Shown one piece after another: positions 16,572 to 25,828 of a stretch of DNA of 60,464 nt. The stretch lies in contig CAIYJE010000041.1 in NCBI GenBank assembly GCA_903926465.1, positions 1 to 60,464 of the forward strand. The letters are read 5' to 3'. A program made the position numbers and the translations under genes. The DNA is from an uncultured Planctomycetales bacterium. GTDB lineage: Bacteria; Planctomycetota; Planctomycetia; Isosphaerales; Isosphaeraceae. The notes below the pieces were generated by a model that saw only the letters and a program-made list of their open reading frames with translations, was not told where the DNA came from and did no database searches. Each line of letters starts with the position of its first letter. The first letter of the stretch is position 1.

Positions 16572-17636
16572 TCAATGCCAGTTTGGTTCCTGGCCCAGGT
16601 TTCCGGCCACCTCGGCCAGCTTGGCCACCACGTCGGCCGGTAAGGTGATGCCGGCCGACTGGGTTCGATGGAACAGGTTCCATTCCCGCTCGCCAGGCAA
16701 CAAAACCCGATCAACTCCGGCCATGGTGGGTGTGTGGTGGATCTCTTCGATCAGGGTGTGGATCTTGCTGGCGTAGCTTTCTGGCGTGGCGATGGCGTTG
16801 ACATCCAGCACAATGAAGCCGGCGTTGTGCCAGGAGGGGCGGCTGGGCGCATCAAACATCCAGCTTCCCACCTGCCAGGTCAGGTGCCCGCCTGGCAGCA
16901 GCCCGGAAAGGACCTCGCACCAGAGCCCCAGGCCGTACCCCTTGTGGCCGGCCATGGGGGCCAGCGAGGCTTGTTCAGGGTACAGGCTGCCGTTCGTGGT
17001 GGGTAGACCGTCAGGCCCAATCAGCCAGGTGGGCTGGATTGGCTCGCCACGCTGGTGGGCGGCGTACACCTTACCGCCGGCCACGGCCGCCGTGGCGATA
17101 TCTAGCAAGATTGGATCCGCGCCTGGCACTGGGACGGCAAACGCCAGCGGGTTGCTGCCTAGCACCGCCTTGCGTGACCCAGGAGCGGCCACGCTGGGGA
17201 TGTCGTTGCCGGTGACCATGGCCAGAAACCCCTGACGAGCGGCCTGCGCCGCATACACGCCGGCCGCGCCAATGTGCCCGGTGTTCCTGATCCCCACGTA
17301 GGCCACGCCCACGTTTCTGGCCTTGGTCAGTGCCGTTTGCATGGCGAAGGTGCAACCCACCTGGCCCAGGCAAGAGTTGCCATCGATCACGGCCCAGCCC
17401 GGCCCCTCGCGCTCGATTTGCGGCTGGGCCGCAGGCTGGTAGCCGCCGCCTTGCAGCTTGCGCAAGTAGCCGCCAAGCAACTTGGTGCCGTGGGTAAACA
17501 CTCCCATGGCGTCGGTGGTTGCCAGGGCGTGGGCCGCGGTGTGGGCCTGGGCTGCCGGCATGCCGGTAAACTCAAAGGCCGCCACGCAGAAGGCCGTGAG
17601 ATCATGCAGCGAGATGGTGCGGCTGGTCTGGGTCAT
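16572..17636 (-). CDS. Malate/L-lactate dehydrogenase family (Ldh2/YlbC type) oxidoreductase
   Basis: A 354-residue NAD(P)-dependent oxidoreductase of the type-2 malate/lactate dehydrogenase fold, unrelated to classical Rossmann lactate dehydrogenases. Signs are THGTKLLGGYL near the N-terminus (with the family His), IRNTGHIGAAGVYA, SRKAVLGSNPLAFAVP and MAGHKGYGLGL. These enzymes interconvert 2-hydroxy and 2-oxo acids, or ureidoglycolate, or deoxy-keto sugar acids. The start at 17636 is preferred because the open frame upstream is a hydrophobic low-complexity stretch not found in the family. It is followed 51 bases later by the FAH-family gene and is probably in the same transcript. Confidence 0.85.
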   Translation of the reverse strand: MTQTSRTISLHDLTAFCVAAFEFTGMPAAQAHTAAHALATTDAMGVFTHGTKLLGGYLRKLQGGGYQPAAQPQIEREGPGWAVIDGNSCLGQVGCTFAMQTALTKARNVGVAYVGIRNTGHIGAAGVYAAQAARQGFLAMVTGNDIPSVAAPGSRKAVLGSNPLAFAVPVPGADPILLDIATAAVAGGKVYAAHQRGEPIQPTWLIGPDGLPTTNGSLYPEQASLAPMAGHKGYGLGLWCEVLSGLLPGGHLTWQVGSWMFDAPSRPSWHNAGFIVLDVNAIATPESYASKIHTLIEEIHHTPTMAGVDRVLLPGEREWNLFHRTQSAGITLPADVVAKLAEVAGNLGQEPNWH

Positions 17637-17856
17637 GGTGGGGCTGAAACAAGCGGGGAAGGGAAACCACAGATGAAACGGACGGAACAGAAAAGGTAAC
17701 CAGGATTGAGGGGAATGGAAGAGAAGAACGGACGGGAGGGACGAGATTGAACCTGCGCAGATGGGATTCTGCCGGTTCATCATTCCTGTTCATTCCGTCC
17801 ATCTGGTCGATTCTCATTCGGGGATTCTTGGTTCGTTTCCTTTCACGACTCAAGTC

Positions 17857-18825
17857 TTAGTTGGACGCCGGTGTGCGGCGATAAAACTCGATGGTTTTGC
17901 GTACCCCTTCGCTGAGCGGCGTGGGCCGCCAGTCTGGGAAGAGGCGAGAGATGGGATTGGGGTGGGTGGGCACGTTGGAAGGGACCAGCGGCCCATCGGC
18001 CGTGATGTGCGCCGCCGAGCCTGGAACCACCTGGTCAATGGCCGCGATGAACTGCTGTGGGGTGGCCACCTCGCTGGGCAGGTCATAAACGAACGCCCCA
18101 GGGGGTGCTTCCAGCGCGGCCCGCACAAACGCCTCGGCCACGTCTTCCACGTAGTCGTAGCCGACCTTGCCGGTGTAGTTGATGGTAAACGGCTCTCCCC
18201 GCGCGGCGGCGCGGGCGGCCAGCGAGGGGCCGGCGGTTAGCCCGACGCAGCGCTCTGGACCGTAAATCACGTGCGGGCGAATGCCCACCGAGCGCACGCC
18301 GAAATGACGCCAGTACTGGTGGGCAATCAGATCCACGGCCAGCTTGAACGCGCCATAGAACATGGGCGGCCCGGATTCCTGGGAGCTGGCTGCGCTGACT
18401 GCGGCCACCGGTCCGCTCTCGGCCTCTGGGCCGTACACGGCGTAAGAGCTGGCGTGGGAGATGGCCTGGATGCGACCACCGCTCAGCCTCGCCAGGTCAA
18501 ACAACGCTACGCTGCCCAGTACGTTCACCTCGCAGCCCAGAAATGGGTCATGCTGGCAATCGGGCGTCAGCAGAGCCGCCAGGTGAATGATCTGGGTGAA
18601 CTTGTGCTCGGTGCTCAGGGCGTGCAGCAGGTCGCGGTCCAGCAGGCTGCCCACGGCCACGGGCACGCTATCGGCCTGGGGCCCCACCACGGCGCGCCAG
18701 CGGCTATCAGGCGCATGATGGTCGAATGCCACCACGTCGATGCCACGTTGGAGCAAGGCCCGAACCACCCATCGGCCCACAAACCCGGTGCCGCCGGTGA
18801 CTAGTACGCGTGGAGCCGTCATCAA
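17857..18825 (-). CDS. NAD-dependent epimerase/dehydratase
   Basis: A 322-residue extended-SDR protein. It has the Rossmann motif TGGTGFVG at about 11-18, the HLAA stretch and the catalytic Tyr-x3-Lys as YGAFK. It fits enzymes acting on nucleotide sugars or free sugar acids; members clustered with FAH-family and Ldh2-type genes often work on uronic or hydroxy acids. Its start overlaps the stop of the upstream dehydrogenase gene by four bases (18822-18825), showing translational coupling. A 220-base gap follows before the Ldh2-type gene; it contains a purine-rich stretch of a kind frequent in planctomycete spacers but no gene. Confidence 0.85.
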   Translation of the reverse strand: MMTAPRVLVTGGTGFVGRWVVRALLQRGIDVVAFDHHAPDSRWRAVVGPQADSVPVAVGSLLDRDLLHALSTEHKFTQIIHLAALLTPDCQHDPFLGCEVNVLGSVALFDLARLSGGRIQAISHASSYAVYGPEAESGPVAAVSAASSQESGPPMFYGAFKLAVDLIAHQYWRHFGVRSVGIRPHVIYGPERCVGLTAGPSLAARAAARGEPFTINYTGKVGYDYVEDVAEAFVRAALEAPPGAFVYDLPSEVATPQQFIAAIDQVVPGSAAHITADGPLVPSNVPTHPNPISRLFPDWRPTPLSEGVRKTIEFYRRTPASN

Positions 18826-19802
18826 TCCATCCTCCGAGGTTCGGTCACACCATTCACCACATTGGGCGGCAGTTCGCCCCGCAACGCCTGGGCGGCCAGG
18901 CTGGCCGCCGTTTGCCGCAGTTTACGCACGGCCGGCGGGCTGGCCGAGGCGATGTGCGGGGCCAGCACCACATTGGGCATGGCCAGAATGGGGTGGCCGG
19001 CCGGAATTGGCTCGGGCGTGAACACGTCGAGCGCGGCCGCAGATACTTGCCCGTTTTGCAGGGCCGCCGTGAGGGCCTCGGGGTCAATCAGGTCACCACG
19101 CGCCAGGTTGATCACAATCACGCCCGGCTTACAGGCGGCCAGGCTCTGGGCGTTGATCAGGCCGCGGGTCTGGGCGGTAGACGGGCAATGCAGGGTGACA
19201 ATGTCCGATACTGCGCAGATCTCGGCCAGGGTGGCCGGCTTCGCCCCCGCCTGATGCACGGCTTCTGGGCTGACGAACGGATCAAACACCAGGATCTGGC
19301 ACTTGAACGGGCGGAGCCTGGCCACCACTTCGCGACCGATCCGACCGAACCCAACCACGCCCACCGTCTGATCACGCAGGGCACGCAAGGAATCAAGCGT
19401 TCCAACCAGCCCCCAGCGCCCCTCTCTGAGGCTGACCGCGTGCGGCACTACCTGGCGGGTGACTGCCAGAATGAAGGCCAGGGTATGGTCGGCCACCTCG
19501 TCCAGGCAGTAATCCGGCACGTTGCAAACCGGAATTCCTCGTCTCTGGGCGGCTTCAAGATCGACGTTGTCGACCCCGATGCCGTACCGAACAATGACCC
19601 GGGCCCGGTCCATGGCGGCAATGACCTCGGCATTCACCGGCGCGAACTGGGTGATCACGGCGTCGGCCTGCTGAACCAGGCTCTTGAGTTCCGTAGGCGC
19701 AGGCCGCTCCTTGGAGGCGGCCAGCTCATGGCCACCGGCGTGCAGAACCTCACGCTCGATCTCAAGGTCCGGGAACGTGTAGTCGGTGACCACGGTTTTC
19801 AT
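18822..19802 (-). CDS. D-isomer-specific 2-hydroxyacid dehydrogenase
   Basis: A 326-residue protein with the two-domain 2-hydroxyacid dehydrogenase layout. NAD-binding glycines occur in VGVVGFGRIGREV, catalytic Arg in NLARGD, Glu in TPEPIP and His in APHIASAS, so an active enzyme is expected. It is closest in appearance to phosphoglycerate dehydrogenase/CtBP-like members without an ACT domain. The ATG at 19802 is chosen since the longer frame to 19988 adds a segment unlike the family. It is the first gene of the minus-strand catabolic run and is coupled by overlap to the epimerase. It would oxidise a 2-hydroxy acid or reduce a 2-oxo acid. Confidence 0.88.
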   Translation of the reverse strand: MKTVVTDYTFPDLEIEREVLHAGGHELAASKERPAPTELKSLVQQADAVITQFAPVNAEVIAAMDRARVIVRYGIGVDNVDLEAAQRRGIPVCNVPDYCLDEVADHTLAFILAVTRQVVPHAVSLREGRWGLVGTLDSLRALRDQTVGVVGFGRIGREVVARLRPFKCQILVFDPFVSPEAVHQAGAKPATLAEICAVSDIVTLHCPSTAQTRGLINAQSLAACKPGVIVINLARGDLIDPEALTAALQNGQVSAAALDVFTPEPIPAGHPILAMPNVVLAPHIASASPPAVRKLRQTAASLAAQALRGELPPNVVNGVTEPRRMD

Positions 19803-20332
19803 GGGGGCGGACCTCTTCAAGAATTCCGACACCGCGGTTGGCGGCGATCGCACGAGATGGAACTTCGAATCCGCCAGGCATTGCACCGGGCGTTCCGACG
19901 AGCCCCAGGCGGGGGTTGCGTGTCGTCTGGCGAACGGTGTCCGTTCAAACCAGAACACTGGTCTATCCTGCCCCAGAGACCCATGCAACCCTCTGGCAGA
20001 AAAACCCGGCTGAGGGATGTTGACCTCGCTCTGGATTCCCTGGTTCAGGGCTGGGCGATCACCTGCAGACCTGGCCAGGAAAAGATCTTGTAAGCATTAT
20101 TAAGCAATGTGGTGCCTGGCTCAACTGGGTCAAGCAGCTTGGAGCCTGGCCGGAACGCTGTGCGTTGAACCTTCGGGCCCCAACCCTCAAGTGCCCCCGC
20201 CTCCGGTCTCTTACCAACACGATTGTGGCCGGGAATACGGCTTTATCCGTACCCGATTGTTATTGCGGGCGACCATGTGGAAGAGTTGTTGGGCAAAGGT
20301 TCTGCAAAGATCTCCCGCAGGGCTGTCTGGAT
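19803..20332. other. Intergenic, likely promoter region of the catabolic run
   Basis: This 530-base gap lies between the 5' end of the hydroxyacid dehydrogenase gene and the 3' end of the VWA gene. I see no gene. The promoter for the minus-strand run to 9736 is expected here, but no -35/-10 pair stands out. Confidence 0.4.
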
Positions 20333-21277
20333 TTATCGACCCGGCTTGTCGTTTGCAGCGGATTGCAGGTCGATGTGGCGATATTTGCCGCCGGTCACTC
20401 TGGCCAGGTGTTCCAGGGCCCGTTCACCGGCCTGGCCGCTGAAGGATCGGCCGCCCAGTTCAATGGTGTGAATCCGGGCCCCGGCCGTCAGGCTTTGGAT
20501 TCGCTCCACATCGGCAAAGTTCAAATCTTGACCATCGGTGAGCAGGAACACGACCTCGGGTGAAAGCGCCAGTGCAGCTTCCAGCGCCGGCCTGGGGCGG
20601 GTGCTGCCGTCGGCCTTGATGGTGGGCAACTGCAATTCAATGCGTGCCACTGCCTCTGGTGTGGCCGGTTCCAGTCCCTGAGACAGCATGCGAGACTCGG
20701 CATTATAAAAAATTACCGCCAGCCGCGCCTCTTGCGGCAGCCGGGCCAGGCTCAAAACCAGTTCCTGCTTGGCCCATTCCAACGAGCCCGGTTGTCCCAT
20801 GCTGCCTGAGCAATCAATAACGTAGGCGTAGGATCGGGCCTGGGTTTCGGCAACCTCGAAGGCGATTCCGCTGCCGGTTCCGGTGCCGCCGCCCGATCCG
20901 CCCCCGGTTCCACCTCCGCCCCCCTGCCCGGCCAGGCTCACCCGTCCAGACGGGGCCATTCCCGAAGTGACAGAATCGCCCACGTTCTCGGTCTGGTTGG
21001 CTGGGTTCTGTCCCAAGGCACCGGGCGCACCGCCGCCCTCGCCGGCATGGTCCAAGCTTGGGATCTCAGGCGGTTCGATCTCGGCAAAAACGGGCCCGGT
21101 TCGCCCGCTGACAGGAACCTGTGAATGAACCACGGTCCAGGAAAGCCAGGAGACCAGGGCGATCAAGACCGCATGTACCAGAAGCGAGCCCAGCAGGGCG
21201 CGGGGGTCTCGCCAAGGCGACCGGGGATGCTGACCCCAGTTCCATCGTCTGAGCCGTCGTCGCGGGTGCGCTGTCAT
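20333..21277 (-). CDS. Membrane-anchored von Willebrand factor A domain protein
   Basis: A 314-residue protein. A basic N-terminus (RRRLRRW) precedes one membrane helix at about 30-52, followed by a Gly-rich linker (GGGGGTGGGSGGGTG) and a VWA domain from about 140. The metal-ion-dependent adhesion motif is DCSGSMG; a later LLTDGQD supplies the acidic partner. It would bind a protein partner outside the cytoplasm. Similar short VWA proteins with a TonB/ExbD-like anchor are common in planctomycetes and their role is generally unknown. The ATG at 21277 is chosen because the frame upstream is not membrane-protein-like. The divergent ABC operon starts about 300 bases away. Confidence 0.8.
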   Translation of the reverse strand: MTAHPRRRLRRWNWGQHPRSPWRDPRALLGSLLVHAVLIALVSWLSWTVVHSQVPVSGRTGPVFAEIEPPEIPSLDHAGEGGGAPGALGQNPANQTENVGDSVTSGMAPSGRVSLAGQGGGGGTGGGSGGGTGTGSGIAFEVAETQARSYAYVIDCSGSMGQPGSLEWAKQELVLSLARLPQEARLAVIFYNAESRMLSQGLEPATPEAVARIELQLPTIKADGSTRPRPALEAALALSPEVVFLLTDGQDLNFADVERIQSLTAGARIHTIELGGRSFSGQAGERALEHLARVTGGKYRHIDLQSAANDKPGR

Positions 21278-21577
21278 CTTGTCCCTTTGCCCGGTAGGCC
21301 TAACCGGTGACCGGCCCTGCCCGGTTTGAATTATCCCAGCTCGGGCCTGTGCGCGCCAAATGTGAGAATGGGCAATGCTGGCTTGCGTAGGGCGTCTGCC
21401 TGTGCCGTTCAGGACTAGGATTGACGGGGTTTTTGGAGTAAAAAAGATATCGTTAGGGTACACTTTACAGGTGTGATACCTATGTCCAGGCAAGCCTTTG
21501 CAAAACCTGGAACCGACGCCTTGCGGCCGTTGAGCCAGGCCCGGTTTGGAAACAACTTTTTATCCTGATCAATTTTG
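21278..21577. promoter_or_regulatory. Divergent intergenic region between VWA gene and ABC operon
   Basis: Three hundred bases separate the two start codons. The region contains an AT-richer stretch near 21430-21470 and presumably holds promoters for both directions. No exact promoter boxes can be assigned by eye. Confidence 0.35.
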
Positions 21578-23617
21578 ATGCGTCACGGTTTCTTTCGGCT
21601 ATTACTGGGACTTGGATTGATCTTCGCGGCGTCGGCCATTCTTCTGATGGCAGACGCCAGCCGGTTGCGAGGGACGGCCAACCGCGCTCCGGCTGAGGGT
21701 GGGCGGCCAGGCAAAATTCATAAGGTCGCTTTGTTTCAGCATGTTTCGCAGCCCACCCTTGAGGAAGGAATCCGTGGGGTTATTGCCGGTCTCGCGGCGT
21801 CTGGCTTCAGAGCCGGTGAAACGATTCAGTTGAAACGCTATAACGCCGAAGCCGATTCCGCCACGTCGCTGGCGATCGCCAAGGAAATTGCCGGCTCAGA
21901 TTTTGACCTTGTGATCACCATTACCACGCCCAGCTTGCAGGCAATGGCCGCGGCCAATCGTGATGTCAAGATGCCGCATGTGTTTGGTCTGGTCAGTGAT
22001 CCGGTTGCGGCGGGGGTGGGCATTTCAGCCGATGATCCGCTCAAGCATCCGCCGGCCATGGTCGGGCTGGGAACCATGCAGCCGGTGGCAGACGCATTTC
22101 GGATGGCACGAGGTCTAGCGCCAGGTTTAGCTCGCGTGGGGGTGGCCTGGAACCCCTCGGAGGCCAATTCCGAGGCCTGCACCAAGGTGGCGCGCAAGGC
22201 GTGCCGAGAGCTTGGGATTGAGCTAATTGAAGCCAATGTCGATAACGCGGCCGGGGTTCGTGAGGCAATTGCCTCCCTGATTTCCAGAGGCGTTGAGGCA
22301 ATCTGGATTGGTGGCGATGTGACGGTGCTGACCTCGCTAGATTCCGTGGTCGGGCCAACCCGAACCGCCCAAATCCCGGTCTTTTCCAACATTCCAGGTA
22401 GCACCGAGCGTGGAGTGCTGTTTGATCTGGGGGCCGACTATTACCAGGTGGGTGGCACGGTGGGTCAACTGGCAAGCCGGGTGCTGCTGGGCGAGTCACC
22501 GGCGAAGTTGCCCATGCAATACGTGGTTCCGCCCCAGTTTTGTGTCAACGAAGTGGTACTCAAAACCTTCCAGGCCGGGTGGTCGCTGCCAGAGGAAGTT
22601 GCATCCAAGGTGGATGTCTTGATCACGGCCGGCGGCCCAGTTCGACGTCATCCCCCCAAAGAGCCCGCCTCGGTGGTTCCAACGCCGTCACTGGCTGATC
22701 GCCAGTGGCGCATTGGCCTCGTCAGTTATCTGGAAAACGTGGTGATGGAACAGGCGACCGCTGGGTTCGAAGAAGCGTTGTTGGAATTGGGCCTGGTTGA
22801 GGGCCGTAACCTGACACTTAGAAAGCGAAGCGCGCAGGGAGACGTTGCCACCCTGAATGCGATCTGTGACGAATTCAATGGGGATGACACTGAGCTGGTG
22901 GTGAGCCTGAGTACCCCCGCGTTGCAAGCTGCAACCCGGAAACTCACTAGCAAGCCGCTGCTCTTCGGGGTGGTGCTGGATCCGATTACGGCCGGTGCCG
23001 GCACCTCCAATACGGACCATCGTTCCAACGTCACGGGAGTCTATCTGGACTTCCCATATGCGGTGGTCGTTCGGACCATCCGAGAGCTGGCTCCCAATGC
23101 CCAGCGGGTGGGCACGCTGTTCACGCCCGGTGAGTTGAATTCCACCATTGCCCGCCAAAGACTGGAAGCGGCGCTCAAGGCAGAAGGGATGAAACTGGTC
23201 AGTACTCCAGTCAATAGTGCCAGTGAGGTGAGTGAGGCGGCCCAAAACCTGATTCAATCCAACATTGATCTGTTCTGCCAGATCTCGGATTCCCTGTCCA
23301 ACACAAGCTTCCCGGCCATATCCCGGGTTTGTGAAGCGGCCAAGCTGCCACTCTTTGCATTCACTCCCGAACAGGTGAAGCAGGGAGCCGTTGTGGCCGT
23401 AGGCTCGGATTATCGAGACCACGGGCGAGAACTCGGCAAAATGGTTGCCGAGGTTCTGGGTGGCAAAGATCCGGCCCAGTTACCGTTTCGCAGTTATGGC
23501 AAGCCCCGGCGTGCGGTGAACCTGGAGACCGCCCGCCGGCTTGGGTTCGCAATACCCGGCTCCTGGGTTCAGCAGGCCGACCTTGTCATTCCAGAAGCGT
23601 CGACCACTTCACGTTGA
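21578..23617 (+). CDS. ABC-transporter substrate-binding protein with two tandem binding domains
   Basis: A 679-residue protein made of two ABC_sub_bind (TrpX/DUF534) domains in one chain. An N-terminal hydrophobic segment (6-25) is a signal peptide or anchor. Domain 1 covers about 48-345 and domain 2 about 375-670. Both show the same landmarks: KVALFQHV versus RIGLVSYL at the start, LVITITTPSLQA versus LVVSLSTPALQA, FGLVSDPVAAG versus FGVVLDPITAG, and RVGVAWNP versus RVGTLFTP. Usual members have one domain of about 320 residues. It probably captures an aromatic amino acid or similar ligand for the permease encoded downstream. The ATG at 21578 is used; a TTG precedes it. Confidence 0.88.
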   Translation: MRHGFFRLLLGLGLIFAASAILLMADASRLRGTANRAPAEGGRPGKIHKVALFQHVSQPTLEEGIRGVIAGLAASGFRAGETIQLKRYNAEADSATSLAIAKEIAGSDFDLVITITTPSLQAMAAANRDVKMPHVFGLVSDPVAAGVGISADDPLKHPPAMVGLGTMQPVADAFRMARGLAPGLARVGVAWNPSEANSEACTKVARKACRELGIELIEANVDNAAGVREAIASLISRGVEAIWIGGDVTVLTSLDSVVGPTRTAQIPVFSNIPGSTERGVLFDLGADYYQVGGTVGQLASRVLLGESPAKLPMQYVVPPQFCVNEVVLKTFQAGWSLPEEVASKVDVLITAGGPVRRHPPKEPASVVPTPSLADRQWRIGLVSYLENVVMEQATAGFEEALLELGLVEGRNLTLRKRSAQGDVATLNAICDEFNGDDTELVVSLSTPALQAATRKLTSKPLLFGVVLDPITAGAGTSNTDHRSNVTGVYLDFPYAVVVRTIRELAPNAQRVGTLFTPGELNSTIARQRLEAALKAEGMKLVSTPVNSASEVSEAAQNLIQSNIDLFCQISDSLSNTSFPAISRVCEAAKLPLFAFTPEQVKQGAVVAVGSDYRDHGRELGKMVAEVLGGKDPAQLPFRSYGKPRRAVNLETARRLGFAIPGSWVQQADLVIPEASTTSR

Positions 23618-23627
23618 AGGGCTGGGG

Positions 23628-24896
23628 ATGGACTGTCAGATTACTTCGCATGATCATACGGCCGATGTCACTGTCACCGGCCGACTGGACTCGTCGTGGA
23701 CGCCATTTCTTTCTGACCGCCTCGACGAGGTGGTTCGGAGCGGCGTGTATGAGGTCCGGCTCGACCTGACCGGCCTGACGTATCTGAGTTCCACCGGTAT
23801 TGCCCTGCTGGTGCGGTATCACCGCCAGATGCGTCAGATTGGCGGTTCATTTCGGATTGTCGGCGATTCCGAGACGGTTCGCGATGTGCTTCGGCTGACC
23901 GGTGTGGCTCGGCTTTTTTATGAGGAACCAGCCCCCGTTCAGGCACCAGGTGCCTCCGGCGGCTCAGGGCGTTCGGTCGACCGCCCTGAGATGACCCTGA
24001 GTGTTTTTGCGCCGGCGGGTCGGCCCACGGCCTCGGCTCTGGAACTGATTGGCGATCCAACTCGGTTGGCTCAGGGTGGCTATCGTGAAAGTGATGAGCG
24101 GTTGTGGCGTGCGGAACCTGGCGTCATGGCTATCGGCCTGGGCGCGCTGGGGCCAAGCTTTGATGCGTGCCGTCAGCGGTTTGGGGAATTTCTGGCAGCC
24201 TCTGGAGTTGCCACGTATCGGCCCGGCGCCGGGCAAGGTCACCCGGATTTTGAGGCGGCTTCGGGTGCGTTCGTGCCGCAAATGCGGTTGCTATACGGGC
24301 TCTCGTTCCGCATGGGAGCATCGGCCGTGATGGCGCGGTTTGAGCCACGGGTTGAGCCTGAGCTTGGGGAGGTGACTCTGAGCAGCCTGGCCGAGGCTTG
24401 TCTGGATCTGGTGGATGCGGCCACGGTGGGCGTGGTGCTTGTGGGCGAGAGCGCGGGCCTGGTGGGTTCGGCACTCAGGCAATCGCCCTTGTCCATGGAT
24501 TCAGGGCTGGACCCGTTTGACCAGCGAGCCGCGCGAGATTGGTTCTCGTTAACGGCCGAGCCTGAGTTTGCACGCAGCACAACGCTGGTGGTGGGGGTGG
24601 CATCACGGCGGCCCGGGCCAGAGTTGTCGCCGTTTGTCCGGCCGCTAGCATTGGCCACGGCCCCCACGCTTCAGGGGCACTTTCATGCCACGGTGGTGCC
24701 GTACCGACCATTGCCTCGGGGTTCGCTCGACCTGAACGCGGTCTTGAAGCTAATTTTTGAATCGGGCCGAATCGATTCGCTGTTGCACTTACTGAATGAT
24801 TCCAGGCCGATTGTTGGCGTGGGAGAAAGCACATTCACAAGGGGCGTGTTCTGGGTGGTTCCCCTGTCCGTGGATGGGGAGGCGAAGTCGTCATGA
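23628..24896 (+). CDS. STAS-domain protein with large unidentified C-terminal domain
   Basis: A 422-residue protein. Residues 1-100 form a STAS (anti-sigma-factor antagonist) domain, with the typical strand-helix LTGLTYLSSTGIALLVRYH containing the serine that partner-switch kinases phosphorylate. The remaining 300 residues form a separate Gly/Ala-rich globular part (GVMAIGLGALGPSFD, VGVVLVGESAGLVG, FTRGVFWVVPL near the end). I do not recognise this domain; a FIST-like sensor is one thought but not supported by a clear motif. It begins ten bases after the binding-protein stop and overlaps the permease start by four bases, so it belongs to the ABC operon and may regulate transport or report ligand state. 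Confidence 0.75.
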   Translation: MDCQITSHDHTADVTVTGRLDSSWTPFLSDRLDEVVRSGVYEVRLDLTGLTYLSSTGIALLVRYHRQMRQIGGSFRIVGDSETVRDVLRLTGVARLFYEEPAPVQAPGASGGSGRSVDRPEMTLSVFAPAGRPTASALELIGDPTRLAQGGYRESDERLWRAEPGVMAIGLGALGPSFDACRQRFGEFLAASGVATYRPGAGQGHPDFEAASGAFVPQMRLLYGLSFRMGASAVMARFEPRVEPELGEVTLSSLAEACLDLVDAATVGVVLVGESAGLVGSALRQSPLSMDSGLDPFDQRAARDWFSLTAEPEFARSTTLVVGVASRRPGPELSPFVRPLALATAPTLQGHFHATVVPYRPLPRGSLDLNAVLKLIFESGRIDSLLHLLNDSRPIVGVGESTFTRGVFWVVPLSVDGEAKSS

Positions 24897-25828
24897 CGCT
24901 GCTATTGGGCTCCTGGACCATCGGTCTGATCCTGGCGCTGCTGGCGCTTGGTGTATTTATCAGTTTTCGGATCTTCTCGTTTGCCGATCTGACGGCGGAC
25001 GGCTCATTGACCTTGGGGGCGGCCGTGGCCGCGGCCTTGATTGCGCGTGGTTATAACCCCTGGCTGGCCACCTCACTTGCCGTTGTGGCGGGCAGTTTGG
25101 CGGGCGGGCTCTCCGGGTTGCTCCAGACCAGGTTCCAGATCAATGGGCTTTTGTCTGGAATTCTGGTGGCGACTGCGCTGTACTCGGTGAATTTGCATGT
25201 GATGGGGCGGAGCAATGTTCCCTTGCTGGATGCTCGAACAGTGAATTCGGACCTTCAGGGGGTGGTGCAGAAGGTGAGCGGCAAGGTTGAAAGTGTGCAG
25301 CTTTTGGGGAGTTCAGTCCGGGTTTCTGACCTGGTGAATCTGGGGGCCATTCTGCTGCTTGTCTGTCTGACTGCCTGGCTTTTGCACCTGTTTTTCAAGA
25401 CCAGTCTCGGAACCGCCATGCGTGCGACTGGAGATAACCCCCGGATGATCAGGGCGCTGGGGGTGGATGTGGGGCGCATGATCACACTTGGGCTGATGAT
25501 GTCTAACGGCCTGGTGGCGCTCAGTGGCGCCATGCTGGCTCAGTACCAAGGATTTGCCGATGTTCAGATGGGAATTGGCATGGTGGTGCTGGGGCTTGCC
25601 AGTGTCATTCTTGGCCAGGCACTGGTGGGTCGGGGTGGAATTGGGCTGTCGATCTGTGGCGCAATCATGGGTTCTCTGTTATTTCGGTTGATGATAGCGC
25701 TGGCGTTGCGGGCGGGCCTGGACCCCAATGATCTGAAGTTGATCACGGCGGTGTTTGTGCTGCTGGCTCTGGTTTTGCCCAGAGCGTTTCAGCTTCGCGT
25801 GAAGCCGGCACCGGCGGGGAGATTGTGA
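24893..25828 (+). CDS. ABC-transporter permease (TrpY/branched-chain-type)
   Basis: A 311-residue inner-membrane protein with about eight to nine helices. It has the pattern of BPD_transp_2 permeases (livH-like), including the coupling segment GTAMRATGDNPRMIRALGVD near 172-191, which contacts the ATPase. The start overlaps the STAS gene by four bases and the end overlaps the ATPase gene by four, giving a tightly coupled operon. With the upstream TrpX-like binding protein it fits the TrpXYZ importer layout known from Firmicutes, where the substrate is tryptophan. The actual substrate here is unknown. Confidence 0.88.
   Translation: MTLLLGSWTIGLILALLALGVFISFRIFSFADLTADGSLTLGAAVAAALIARGYNPWLATSLAVVAGSLAGGLSGLLQTRFQINGLLSGILVATALYSVNLHVMGRSNVPLLDARTVNSDLQGVVQKVSGKVESVQLLGSSVRVSDLVNLGAILLLVCLTAWLLHLFFKTSLGTAMRATGDNPRMIRALGVDVGRMITLGLMMSNGLVALSGAMLAQYQGFADVQMGIGMVVLGLASVILGQALVGRGGIGLSICGAIMGSLLFRLMIALALRAGLDPNDLKLITAVFVLLALVLPRAFQLRVKPAPAGRL

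Noticed and set aside
18810-20093. Long plus-strand frame opposite the hydroxyacid dehydrogenase
   Set aside because: The opposite strand encodes a complete enzyme with all catalytic residues; this frame is a His/Gly/Arg-rich shadow without domains.
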